A DNA stretch of 64,000 nucleotides, taken from the NCBI GenBank assembly GCA_028641055.1, contig CM054060.1:160086322-160150321 (forward strand), written 5' to 3'. Below are positions 1-10,926 of this stretch, piece by piece; the first letter of the stretch is position 1; every line of letters starts with the position of its first letter. A program made the position numbers and the translations under genes. The stretch comes from Alopecurus myosuroides (Eukaryota > Streptophyta > Magnoliopsida > Poales > Poaceae). The notes below the pieces were generated by a model, which saw only the letters and a program-made list of their open reading frames with translations, did not search any database and was not told the origin of the DNA.

Positions 1-64
1 TCTCGACAGTAGAAAAAAGTTTTCTGCCAGTGCTTCACATGAAAGTGAAGGCTAAGAGTCGGCA

Positions 65-556
65 TCAGAGAGTTTTTACGTCTCTGAATCGAGACCCCCC
101 ACAAACCAGGAGGGACCCATCCGTGCTCTCCCGGCAGGTTTTGCATTGGAATAGTTCTAAGAATAAAGCCAAGTTTGGAGGAATGCATAAATAAGCCTCA
201 CACAGGACTATGAAGTGGCAGATATTTAACATGGATTTTGGGCCGATATCAAATACCCGGAGTTTATAGTGGTCTAAAAGATCTCGGAAGAAAGGGTGAC
301 CCCGGGGGCGAAAACCCCGGATCACGTGCTCGAGGAAGACGATTACCTCACCCGGGCCTGGTGTAGGCCGGGTCTCCTCACCCGGCGTCCTCCACTGGAT
401 GTCCGGCTCAGCGGGCTGGACACCCGACTCGGCCAGCTCGTCAAGCTTGGCCTTGGTGACAGTCGATTTCGCCCAATTGGCGGAAATCGACTGACCCGGC
501 TTTTGCTTCCCAGCCGGGTTTTTTCCCTTCAGCTTAGCGCTAGCCTTGGGAGCCAT
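65..556 (-). pseudogene. Antisense ORF of Tat-type element, N-terminal part (transposon-associated plant domain)
   Basis: 163 codons from an ATG at 556 in good plant context (CCATGG). The N-terminus is basic and low-complexity (MAPKASAKLKGKNPAGK). From about residue 65 comes a conserved block with motifs GEVIVFLEHVIRGFRPRGHP, FRDLLDHYKLRVFDIGPKS and CHFIVLCEAYL. I recognise this as the domain usually annotated 'putative gypsy type transposon' (Transposase_28) in grasses; its biochemical role is unknown and it is not a demonstrated transposase. The frame stops at 65-67, but the next conserved motif, WQKTFFYCR, is readable at about 3-29 on the same strand in another frame, so this copy carries a frameshift (or an unrecognised intron) near 30-67. 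The gene reads opposite to its host retrotransposon and starts near the 3' LTR. Confidence 0.75.
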
Positions 557-567
557 GGACTGTAGAT

Positions 568-850
568 CTAAATGAAGGTAAAATGCGAGTAAGTAAAGGC
601 CGAAAAATTTGAAGATCGCAACTATTCGATGCAGCAGGAAAAGGAAGAGTAAACCGGCTAAGCGTTTGCGAAGGATATGGAAATGGATCTAGCTAAGAGC
701 AAGTTGTGGAAAAATACGAGATTGGAAATTGCAAGGGTGTGCCTAGCTAATGGAGAAATAGCGGATGACTATGGAGTGAGATTCAATCCAAAATACTAGC
801 GCGAGATTGAGGCAAGGAGAAATCTAGATCTAGTGGATGAAGGAACTTAC
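568..850 (-). other. Predicted 5'-leader intron of the antisense ORF
   Basis: On the minus strand a strong donor (CG/GTAAGTTCC, exon edge at 851) and an acceptor (CATTTAG/ATCTACAG, exon edge at 567) bracket an AT-rich 283-bp stretch. The acceptor is 11 bases before the ORF's ATG at 556. Splicing would join a GC-rich leader (about 851-1110) to the coding exon. Inferred from splice consensus and base composition only. Confidence 0.5.
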
Positions 851-1134
851 CGGGATGGTTTGTTGGCGGAGATGCGCGGCGGCGGCGATCCGGGAACGAC
901 GGCGAGCGCGGCAGTGGCGATTCGCTGGCGGCGGCAGCCCGTCTCGGGAACTCCGGCGGCTCGGATGGAGGAGTGGTTGCGGGCGTTGGCGGCGGCGACC
1001 GGCGGCCACCCCGCAGGTGCTGGTGCAGCTCTGGCGAACGCGGGCTCGCTTTGGGGCTCGTGGGCGCGGAGGTGGAGCAAGAAGAAGAGGGAGAAGAAGA
1101 AATGGCCGATTGGATCTAGGGTTGACCCCTGGGC

Positions 1135-1144
1135 CTATTTATAG
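1135..1144 (-). promoter_or_regulatory. TATA box of the antisense gene promoter
   Basis: The minus strand reads CTATAAATAG, a canonical plant TATA box, roughly 25-30 bp upstream of the GC-rich leader exon that splices to the antisense ORF. It lies outside the LTR (1535-2002), so the antisense ORF would have its own internal promoter. The element is palindromic enough to look TATA-like on both strands, but only the minus strand leads into a leader and ORF. Confidence 0.5.
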
Positions 1145-1534
1145 GCGCGGGAAAAAAACCTAGGTTTGGGCGGTAAGTGAAAAAAATTCGGTATAGATTG
1201 ATCCGGCCCGGATATTTGGGGATAGGTATCAAGGTATTCGTTGCGAGATATCCGGATAAAGATTGAGATGGATTTTGGGCGTATTGTTTGGATTAACTGA
1301 TAGCGATACGAATGTCGGGTCTTGTTACGTTTCTTTGGAGCGTTGACCCGGGAAATGATGTCCCGACTTGAAAAAGAAAACCGGGTTATTATATGGACCG
1401 CCCAAAGAGCAGGTCTAGCTATGATTAAAGCATTCTAACCCGGTATATTATGAATTTGAATGTTTATTGTTTTGCAGGGAATAGCATGCGCTTCGTGGTT
1501 GATCCCGAGAAGCCCAAGCTATTCTGGGGACTAC

Positions 1535-2002
1535 TGATGGGGGATGGTAACCCGGTAGGCTCATGCCTAGGTGAAACCCGCCCCGAAGGGAATCGCACAA
1601 GACCCGACCCAAGGAGGAGGAGTTTCTAGAAGGCCCAAAGGGGAACGTAGGTCTTGTAACCCGTACCTTGGGGGTCACGGTTAGGAAACTTAGGGTTGTG
1701 TGCGGTTTCCGGGTAGGATTCCGGGTATGTCTTGTATAGTAAGCCAGAGAGCCGGGTAATATAAAAACCGGCTCCTGGGACAGAGAGAAGAGGAGAGTTT
1801 TTACCCGATATTCAAGTATTCTTGTGGTACGAGAGCTAATAGTAGTAACCCTAGATCGGAGAGTCGACGACATTACAGCCCGAGCTACCAGATCACTTGA
1901 TAACATGATTTCCCCTGAGCTAAACCCTCTCCCAAACACCAGAGTCGATTTTCCCCAAAGTAAGTTACCCCCGGTAACGTCTGCCGTGATTATCCCACGA
2001 CA
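1535..2002 (+). repeat. 3' LTR of the Tat-type element
   Basis: Begins TGATGGGGGATGG directly after a purine-rich GGGGACTAC and ends near CCCACGACA. It contains a TATA box (TAATATAAAAAC, about 1757-1768) framed by AGCCGG and CCGGCT. About 468 bp, similar in size to the 555-bp LTR at 56999. The right border could be 2002 or 2004; the partner LTR and the matching TSD are outside the window. Confidence 0.6.
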
Positions 2003-3843
2003 CACCTAGCAGCTATGCAAACTATGAATAGATACCAACAAACTAATAATAAACAACATAAAGTATATCAATCTGCAAGATTGCTATGCTCATAATAGGG
2101 TATGATAAAGTGTACTTGCTTGCCCTTAATAATGGAGCAAAACATAAATGCTAGGGCACCTCTGAAGTTCAAATGAAGACTATAAATAAAGATATCAAAG
2201 ATACAAGTATCAAAGTTATACTACAATCAACCGTGTTCTGGGACAAGCACATTACACTAAGAATGACAGCCATGCTCTCAAGAAGGTGCATAAAGTGAGA
2301 AGGTGAAGACTCAACATAAAAGTAAAAGAAGGGCCCTTCGCAGAGGGAAGCATGAATCACTCATGTGCTAGAGCTTTTTATTTAATTAAACAGAGGTATA
2401 GATTTTTTGACACTCCACCCAACCATCTTACACAAACCATGGCTAACCGAATCCTCGGGTGCCTGCCAACAATCACTAATTGCGGAGAAGTGTCTATTTT
2501 TAGAGAGGTGTATGCTTATGTCAACGAATGGTAAACAAAAAATATAGTACGTCACAAGCCAACTAGACTTCACAAGAGTGGCTCCCATTGAAGGATGCAA
2601 TTGGTGTAGAAGGTCATCCCTCTTTCTCTTTTGTTTACACAATTATGTTTTGACTGATAAATCAGGGGCAAAAATAGTGAAAAGAATTTGTTTGTATTAA
2701 TTTGGGGTTGGGCACCCCGCTGCCATCTCTTCTATCAATTGGATAAGCGGATGAAGCCATTAGTCCAGGGTGTGAAATCCAATCAACAAGTGAGATAAAG
2801 ATTCTCTATCTACGTCCTCATGAGCTAAAACAGGAACACAAAACATGAGTAGTTTTGAAAGTTTTTAGGGGAACACATGAGCAATTTACTTTGTACACAT
2901 TTGGCATACTTTGGTTTTTGGGAGTTGGATGCACGAGTAGAGATTATACTCAGTACGGGTGAAGGCTAGGAATAGACAGGGAGCAACAATCAAGAGAGCA
3001 ACAACTGTCATAATCATGCTTGCGACAAAACAAAATTAATAGGGGCATAAATTTGATACAAATACTATGAGGCAAAATAAATCATCGAGGCTTAATTGAC
3101 TTTTTGTTTTCAGTCATAAGCATGCGTGAGCATGTGCCAAGTCGATTCAAGCAAAACAATCAGAGGGAGATACCACAATGTCATACCCTTCTATGAGTAA
3201 AACAATGCAAGCAAACATTCATACGACATGCTATCTTATATTACTAAGTTGGAACTAAACGTGTGAGAGCACGAAGTACTAAGCATCAATTAAATAACAT
3301 ACACCTTACACGAACAAACTAAGTATGTTCACATGGATGAGTATATGTACAAAAATAAAACAAATAGAGTTCATACCAGCCTCTCACCACAACGTGGATT
3401 GTCGTAAATCGTCATTATTGCTCTTCACTCGTGGATTGAATAATATAGAATGATAACCAAGATCCAATGGAGACACGGAATATCGATGAACTCTGCAACA
3501 AACTTTACAAAACCAAAGAAGAACAACAAATATTTTTGGGTTTTCAAATTAAAACAAGAACATAAGAAACAAGCAAACAAAGCAAAATATTTTTGGATTT
3601 TTGAAAATTAAACCAAAACGAGAAAGTAAAGCAAACCAAAAAAAAAGAAACTAAAGAAGCAGACAAAGAGAAACAACAGAAATATTTTTGGTCTTTTTGT
3701 GTTTTGGAAAGCAAGAACAAAATGTTAAAACAAAAGGAACGAAAGAAGCAAAAGAAACGAAAGCAAACAAAAGAAACGAAAACATGGATATACAAAGAAA
3801 CGACTGAAACATGATATATAAATGAGTGTGATGTCGGCATACC
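2003..3843 (-). other. Noncoding 3' region of the Athila-like element
   Basis: No credible ORF. AT-rich, with a purine-rich low-complexity stretch at about 3540-3790 in which AAATATTTTTGG occurs three times (near 3528, 3587 and 3680). Assigned to the Athila-like element by continuity with the ORF upstream on the minus strand. A 3' LTR is not reached. Confidence 0.5.
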
Positions 3844-3856
3844 TCCCCCCAAGCTT
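3844..3856 (-). other. Polypurine tract-like site in the Athila-like element
   Basis: The minus strand reads AAGCTTGGGGGGAGG just downstream of the second ORF. It has the look of a polypurine tract, but about 1.8 kb of noncoding sequence follows before any LTR, so it would be an internal tract rather than the LTR-adjacent one. Confidence 0.4.
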
Positions 3857-3902
3857 AGACTTTTGGCCTAAGTGGAGATAAATCGTGCCGTGGGAAGTAT
3901 CC

Positions 3903-5004
3903 CTACTGTGGTGGTTCATCCCTCACATGGTTGTACTCGGGCGCCCAAGATGAAGATGAAGCAGCAGGCGCACAGTTATAACTGGAGTGCTGGTATGATA
4001 TTCCCACAATGTTGGAGGGCTGGACAAAATCACTATCGTCCCCCTCTCTGGCATCCTCTCCATGCTGGGGGTGGTGCTCAATGTATGTGTCCAACTCACT
4101 CTCAAAAAGCATCCATCCTTGCCTGTCATTAAGATTAAACAAAAGAGGTGCAGGGAAAAGTACTACTCTATCAGTTTTAGTCACTCTCCACCCGGATTGT
4201 TTGGAGAAAGTTATTCCGTAAGATAAATTGTTCAGGTGAGCATGGGTAGAGAGAAACTTATGTTGAATCATGGAAACAAGGTCCAGCCTCTCTAAAGGAA
4301 ACTGCAGGTCTAAAGGGTGTGGCTCCACACCATGCAAAGCAAGCAAGCATGAGGCAATAAGACCTCCACAAATTCCGCCCTTCTCACGGTTAAGTGAGAG
4401 ATGGTAAGCAATTAAAGCACCAAAGTTATAAGACCTATCACGTTGTAGGGAAGCTGAGATAAAAGCCAGATCATAAACAGATAGCTTGTTGGCAGTTTTT
4501 CTAGCTAACACACATTTAGAAATAAAATAAGCAAAGTATCGAATGTTAGGGAGTTGAATTTATCGTATTTTACCACTCTCCCCGTGAAGCTTCTGCCTTG
4601 GAAAATCTCCTCATATAAATCCAGCAGTGGTTTAGTTGCCCTCTTATTTTCTCACATGAACCCCACTCTGGTACCTTGATAGCTGCACAAAAATCACTAA
4701 AAGGCAAGTCTACAGCTTTGTTACAAATTTTGTAATGGGCCATAGGGTTAGTTGAATACCATCTAAAGCGAAAGTCCTGCACCACAGACATAGTTAGTTT
4801 AACATGTTGGGTAGGTTCATCCTCAATGAAGCGGCCCAATCCTGCATTATGCACAAGACTATAGAAATCCTACATAATTCCCGTAACACGCATGAATTCC
4901 TGGCATGGATAGATTGATGGAAACACTTTTTCTTCATGGTGCACAAGCATGACCTCATGAAACTCCAACTTATGCTCGTTTAGTTGATGCACATTGTGCT
5001 CCAT
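3903..5004 (-). pseudogene. Athila-type second ORF (downstream of gag), decayed
   Basis: A likely start ATG at 5004-5002 follows an acceptor-like TTTCAG. Two open blocks remain: 4854-4570 and 4511-3903, split by stops and frameshifts near 4560. The second block has a conserved stretch with YNFGALIAYHLSLNREKGGI, GGLIASCLLALHGVEPHPLD and MIQHKFLS, which resembles the 'ATHILA ORF-1'-type protein of plant Athila elements. Its function is unknown; in Athila elements proteins of this type take part in nucleocapsid or envelope-position ORFs. No transmembrane or signal peptide is evident. The homologous ORF at 21255 is cut by another insertion. Confidence 0.6.
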
Positions 5005-5639
5005 CTCTGAAATTTTTAACAATCATCACAAAAATTGATTTCAAGCAACTATAAAGTGGAAACTACCATAGAGATTTGTAGGAGAGCTAAACATGCATCA
5101 AAACTATATTATTTCAACTTAAATCAAGCATGCCAACTCACATAAGATGTCACCTACAGTACCAAAATGCTCAAGAAATACTCCACCAAATAAAATTCTA
5201 CTTGGATAATCGGAGGAGTCACATACTGGAGAGCAAATACACCAAATTTCAGCACAAATAATGGGCTGAGCAAAGAGATCGAAAAATCTCGAGGAAGAAC
5301 AGCAAGAACTCGGCTTCCAGGAAATGTTTTGAGTTTGGGAGGTGAGAGTGAGGAATCTTTGGCAGGGGAGAGAGTAAGTGGAGGGCCAGGGGGGCCACAC
5401 CATGCCCAGGCGCCATTATGGGGTTGGCCGTGCCACCCTATGGTGTGCCTGACTGGTGGGTCCCCCTAGGGTCTCGTAGGTGGCTCTCTGCCTCATTTTT
5501 GACGTAAAAAATTATTATAATTTTCTGGAATTTTTCGACAAACTTTGTTTTCGAGGTTTTTTTTCAGAATTTAACAATTAATTATAAACCTAGAAAACAA
5601 TTATGGAAAGGTGGAAAACAAAACCAAGACCAGAACTAC

Positions 5640-5835
5640 AGGGGTTCTAAAACATTCTAATGTGTAAATACCCAGTGAAAACAAAGGTAGGAGTGGTGCA
5701 AACAAAGTTATGGTTAGTGAAAACAAACATAACATGGTGAAAACAAAAGAAATCACTGTGAAAACAAAAGTATGGGTGGTGAAAACATGATTGTACTAAA
5801 GTGGCAAGGTGAAAACAAAGTGAAAACATTGTCAT
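5640..5835 (-). repeat. Interspersed GTTTTCACC repeats
   Basis: The minus strand has about nine irregularly spaced copies of (T)GTTTTCAC(C) in under 200 bp. The same cluster sits at the homologous place in the plus-strand copy (20415-20665). It lies between the protease end and the second ORF. Confidence 0.7.
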
Positions 5836-5927
5836 CTTCATTCAAAATCACTTTCTTAACAAGGTTGATCAAGTCTTGTTACCGGAATAATTTTTATATG
5901 AAGCAAAATTTGCTTAACACTAAATAA

Positions 5928-8545
5928 TTATGTTACCTCAACCTTGATAGACATAGTCCCAATAATTATAATTTCATATTCTTTTGGTGGCATGGGAATC
6001 GGACGATAAAATTCTCCAATCTTGATGGTCTCAATATTTTCAATTGAATTTAAACCATAAATAGTATGATCTTTATCATTAACATTAAAAGTTACTTTTC
6101 CTTGATTGCAATCAATAATAGCCCCTGCAGTGTTAAGAAAAGGTCTCCCAAGAATAATAGACATATTATCATCTTCAGGCATTTCCAACACAACAAAGTC
6201 AGTTAATATCAAACAACTAGTAGCAACTTGAACAGGGACATTCTCACATATACCAACAGGAATAGCAGTTGATTTATCAGCCATTTGCAAAGATATATCA
6301 GTGTGTATAAATATTTCAAGAGAGAGTCTCTTATAAAGAGAGAAAGGCATAACACTTACTCCAGCTCCCAAGTCACATAAAGAAGTTCTAACATAATTAT
6401 TTTTTATGGAACAAGGAATAGTAGGAATACCAGGGTCTCCAAGCTTCTTTGGAACCTTACCATTAAAATATTAATTGGCAAGCATAGTGGAAATTTCCTC
6501 ATTAGGAATCTTCCTTTTGTTTGAAACAATATCTTTCACATATTTTGAATAAGGAGGCAGTTTAATAGTATCATTCAAAGGAATTTGCAAAAACAGAGGT
6601 TTCATCCACTCACAAAATTTATTATAATGTTCTTCTTCCTTTGATTTGTGTTTCTTATTAGGAAAATGCATTGCTTTTTGTACCCAAGGCTCTCTTTCTT
6701 TAGCATTTTTATTGGCAATGAAATTCTCCTTAGTATAATTCACAGTTTTAGTTTGCTTTTCAAGTTCAGCTACAGTCTCTTCTTTATCTGAAGCATCACT
6801 TTATTATTACCACTTTCAGTTTCAGCATCAGAAATAGATATACTATTAGGATCTTTAACAGGTTCAGGAGATTCTACAATGTCTCTTCTTCTTTTTCTTA
6901 GAAGGAGAACTATTATTTTTAGGTTGCTGAGAATCTTGTTCAATTGATTCTGGATGTCCTTTAGGATACAAGGGATCCTGAGTAGAAATACCACTTCTAG
7001 TAATTATTTCACGAACATGTTTTTCTCTAGAAGCATTAGCTAGCATATCTTTTTGCACTTTAGTGAGTTGATCAATTTGAGTTTGAACCTTATGAAAATG
7101 TTTATAAAGCATTTTAACATCATTAGAGGTTCTCTCAATAATACCATGCAAATTATCAATATCTCTAGAGTTTTCCATAAGATGGTTTTGCACTCTCATA
7201 TTAAAGTTGTCTTCCTTAACAACATAATTATCAAATTCATCTAAGCATTGATTAGGTGGTTTAGAGTAGGGAATATCTCTATTATCAAAGTATTGGAGGG
7301 AGTGTACCTCAGCTGTTGATGGATGAGGAATATGCTTACATAATTCTTCTATAGGAGGTAAATTCTTCACATCTTCAGATTTAATACCCCTCTCTTTAAG
7401 AGATTTCTTGGCTTCTTTCATCACTTCATCATTTAATTCAATCATCCCTCTCTTCTTGGGTGTTGGGATTGGTGTTGGTTCTGTTGTAGGTGTAGGCTCA
7501 GGTATATTCCAATCATCATTATTTTTGGCTATTTTAGCCATTAATTTCTCAGCTTCTTCTGGAGTTCTTTTCCTAAAAACATAACCAACACAACTATCCA
7601 GGTATGTCCTAGATTCAACAGTTAGTACATTATAAAATATATCCAGGAGCTCATTTTTAGGTAATGGATAGCCAGGGCTAGCTCTTATTAAAGAACAAAA
7701 CCTTGTCCAAGATTCAAGTAATTTTTCTCCTTCAATTTTTCAAAGTTGAAGATATCTTGCACAACAACATGTTGAGCACTAGCAGGAAAATATTTTTGAA
7801 AGAAACCATTAACCAAATCCATAGGACTAGTAATAGACCGAGGTGAAAAATTGTTAAACCAAGTTTTAGCTTCATCTTTTAATGAGAAAGGGAAAATCTT
7901 GGTAAAAAAATAAGTACGCAGCTTAGTATCATCAGAAAATAAACTACTCAAAGATGAAAGCTCATTAATGTGTTCCATAGCACTTTTACTTTCAGTTCCA
8001 CAAAAAGGTTCCTTCTCAACAATAGATATATAAGATAAATCTAGAGAGAAATCATAATCCTTGTCTATAATGTGTATGGGAGATGCAGCAAATTTAGCAT
8101 CATGAGAAGATTTAAATTTAACAGCATGTCTTACAAGAAGACTCTTAAGAGCACTTGCACCAGTAGTAGCCCGAGCTTCTTCAATAAAGTCATCATTAAG
8201 TTCAATATAGGTTTCATCAAGATCATCAATAAACTCAGGTGAATTAGCAGGTGTACTAGCAATTTCAACATAAATTTCAGCATTTTCAATTTGTTTGGAT
8301 TTAGCAATAGTAGCATCTAGGAAAGGACCTAGAGAACCAGTATCATCAAGCACAGTAGAAGCATCATCAAAAGTATCAGAAGAATTTCCATACTCAGCAG
8401 AAGTAACAGTATGTGTAGCATGTGGTGGTGTAAGAAGATTACTCATAACAGATGGTGAATCAATAGCAACAGAAGTGTTCAGAGTTGTACCTCTCCTTGT
8501 AGTGGATGGTAATATAGTAACTTTTCCATCACGAGTCTTGCCCAT
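5928..8545 (-). pseudogene. Decayed gag-protease of the Athila-like element
   Basis: The likely start is the ATG at 8545-8543 (MGKTRDGKV). The reading frame is broken into open blocks ending near 7688, 6864, 6471 and 5928. The block 8545-7688 holds a Retrotrans_gag-like domain (LRTYFFTKIFPFSLKDEAKT, WFNNFSPRSIT, FFQKYFPASAQH). The block 7541-6864 is a charged linker with a coiled-coil look. The last block is an aspartic-protease fold: GAGVSVMPFSLYKRLSLE and MADKSTAIPVGICENVPV, then SIILGRPFLNTAGAIIDC. The catalytic DTG/DSG appears as a DLG-like motif in the sister copy, so activity is doubtful. Nothing resembling RT or integrase follows. Confidence 0.8.
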
Positions 8546-8603
8546 GATGAAAGGCTTGCAGCTAACAATATCACGTTCAAGTGAGCAAATAAATAAAGCT
8601 ATG

Positions 8604-8622
8604 CTCCCCGGCAACGGCGCTA
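8604..8622 (-). other. Primer binding site (tRNA-Asp type)
   Basis: The minus strand reads TAGCGCCGTTGCCGGGGAG 11 bases inside the LTR edge. It differs by one base from the usual TGGCGCCGTTGCCGGGG complementary to the 3' end of plant tRNA-Asp. It fixes the element's orientation. Confidence 0.8.
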
Positions 8623-8633
8623 GAAAATAGTCT

Positions 8634-10018
8634 TGATGACCCACAAGTATAGGGCATCGCAACGGTCTTCGAGGGAAGTAAAACTCAAATTTATTGAATC
8701 GACGCAAGGGGAGCCAAATAATATTTATATGCCTTAAAAACTGAGTTGTTAATTCAGCTGCACCTGAAAGTAGACTTGCTCGCAACAATTTATTAGTGGT
8801 AACAGTTTATAGCAGCAGTAGTAGTAAAATAATATCAGGAATAAAATAGTTACAAAGTAGCAATCGCGGGAAACAGTAGGATGGGAGTACCGTAGGCATA
8901 GAGGGAATGGATGAACTGGCGTTGCATGAATAAGATAGGTCATGTAATATTCTAAACATGGGCATTGCAGATAATAATAATAAAGCATGCAAGTTCTAGG
9001 CAAACCATAGGCATGTGTTCCAATATAGTCATACGTGCTCGCAATGAGAAACTTGCACAACATCTTTTGTCCTACCAGCCCGTTGTAGCGGGGCCTCAAG
9101 GGAAACTACTGGTAATTAAGGTGCTCCTTTTAATAAAGCACCGAAGCCAAGCATTAACACTCCATGAACACACGTGATCCTCACATCACAACCAGCCCCT
9201 CCGGTTGTCCCAATTTCTGTCACTTTTGGGCCTCGGGTTCCGGACAATGACTTGTGTAAACAACTTGCAAGAAACATAATTATACTCATGAAACAATAAC
9301 ATGTTCAGATCTGAGATCATGACACTCGGGCCCTAGTTACAAGCATTAAGCATAGCAAGTTGCAACAACGGTATAAAACACTAACAAAGGATACTAGGCA
9401 CTATGCCCTAACAATCTGGCATTATTACGTGATCGATCTCATCCAATCCCTTCCATCCCTCTCAGACTACAACAGTGTTTACTCACACATGGACGGGGGA
9501 ATCATGGATGGTTGATGGAGAAGAGGTGGCGGTGTCGATGGCGATGATCTCCTTCGAATCCCCGTCCTGGCAGGGTGCCAAAACAGGAACTTCTGATCCC
9601 CGAATTGAGTTTTGAGGTGGCGGCGGCACTCTGTTGTGATTCTGTGGAATATGACGAACCCCCTCGCGTTTTAGGTTTACGGGGCATATGTATTCGAAAG
9701 AGGAGCCCGAGGGGGTGGAGGTGGCCCCCACACCACCAGGCGGTGCGGCCTAGGGGGCGCGCCCAGGGGTGGTTTGGGCCACTCCTGGCCCCCCCTCCAG
9801 GTGTCCTTCTGGCTCCCGGGGTCTTGTGGTGATATAAGATCGATGGGGTCTTTTCTGGGCATTTTCCTTAAAGTTGATTTGTCTGCAAAAAAATGAGACA
9901 CCAAGGTAATTCTTCTATAAACAGCGTTAGTCCGTGTTAGTGGTATCCAAAACTCATAAGTTTAGAGGCAAACCATAAGAAAAGTGTTCAGAAAAGGAGA
10001 TACGTTTTGGACGTATCA
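8634..10018 (-). repeat. 5' LTR of the minus-strand Athila-like element
   Basis: On the minus strand it starts TGATACGTCCAAAACG (at 10018) and ends GGGTCATCA (at 8634), 1385 bp. It aligns along most of its length with the LTR at 16643-17612, but holds about 420 bp (roughly 9466-9893) that the other lacks. It includes a GC-rich stretch at about 9540-9840. Confidence 0.9.
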
Positions 10019-10926
10019 ATGATTCATTATAATGTAGAGTGTTGCCCCTACCAGTGAGGATTCAAAAAGAGCCCAAATAAAAAAAGGGGCCAATGGGAGA
10101 TAAAAACAAGAAATTAAAAGAGAGATGGCAACACTACTATCCTTTATTCCACACTTGTCCTACTGTTTAGCACCAATACTTCAGTTTGGAGAGGGTTTTC
10201 ATATTATGACTTCCATAACTATGTGGGGAACTTTATATTATAGAACTTGGCTTGTATATTCCAATGATGAACTTCCTCAAAAGTGCTCCACGTCTTCGTG
10301 AGCAAGCAAGTTGGATGCACCCCCACTAGTTCCATTGGAGAGCTTTCATACACTTATAGCTCTATCTGCATCCGTTGTGTGGCGATCACTACTCCTTGCG
10401 CAACTTAGATTATAAGACTTCCTCTTGTATAATTATCAACCTCAGCTGTGTGAGACCTTCTTCATTGACCATCCACCCCCCCAATAATGTTCTCTTAGCC
10501 ATAACATCCTGGTGTCAGGAACCAATACATAACACTTTATTGTTTTTAATTCACAAATAGTGAGTTAATTTTCTACGTGGATATTAATATCACTTGACTT
10601 GATCCTTACATAAATTATTATGAGTGTTTGATGTATTGTATGGTTATATTTTTGTTCTCAAAGCTTAAATCATCTTTAATATACTTTGCATAGTTGATTG
10701 TCTTTCAGTATTGATTCATTGAAAGTTTTTACTTTGTTTTTCCTAATGGTTTATACTTTACTCATTTGATATCAACTATAAACCTCAGCTCTTATTCATT
10801 TGATTTTAGTTTACATGCTTTACATTATTATTTGATCAAGATTTTGTTCGTAGTGTGTCACTTCAAAAATTATTTTGTTATCACTTACCTACTCTCGAGG
10901 ACGGCAGAAGTTAAGTTTGGGGATGC
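10019..10926 (+). mobile_element. 3' internal region of another Athila-like element, plus strand
   Basis: Noncoding, AT-rich. It leads into a purine-rich tract (TTAAGTTTGGGGA, 10911-10923) and then the 3' LTR at 10927. The left edge coincides exactly with the LTR start of the minus-strand element, which suggests that element inserted here. No ORF of note; the short open frames at 10375 and 10766 show no recognisable domain. Confidence 0.65.

Larger units (their letters stand above)
1..2002 (+). mobile_element. 3' part of a Tat-type Gypsy LTR retrotransposon
   Basis: This is the downstream end of a Gypsy element in plus orientation: an antisense ORF (65-556, minus), a long spacer with an antisense promoter, a PPT-like TGGGGACTAC at about 1525-1534, then a 3' LTR. 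The same order (pol, antisense ORF, 3' LTR) occurs in the element at 56999-64000, which keeps gag, protease and RT. Extra antisense ORFs are known from grass Tat-lineage elements such as Grande. The gag-pol part lies left of the window. Its right edge sits in the 3' region of an Athila-like element, so it probably inserted there. Exact family unknown. Confidence 0.75.
2003..10018 (-). mobile_element. Athila-like Gypsy element without pol, minus strand, 3' end missing
   Basis: Read on the minus strand: 5' LTR (10018-8634), PBS (8622-8604), decayed gag plus aspartic protease (8545-5928), a noncoding stretch with GTTTTCACC repeats, a second Athila-type ORF (5004-3903), a purine-rich GGGGGGAGG tract, then noncoding 3' sequence to 2003, where the Tat element interrupts it. 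No RT, RNase H or integrase motif is present, so it is a non-autonomous derivative. The plus-strand element at 16643-21625 is a homologous copy with the same order. It resembles the Sabrina-type non-autonomous Athila families of wheat; that name is from memory. Confidence 0.8.

Noticed and set aside
837..1163. Arg/Gly-rich plus-strand ORFs near the left end
   Set aside because: They mirror the GC-rich leader of the antisense gene; no domain and no codon bias.
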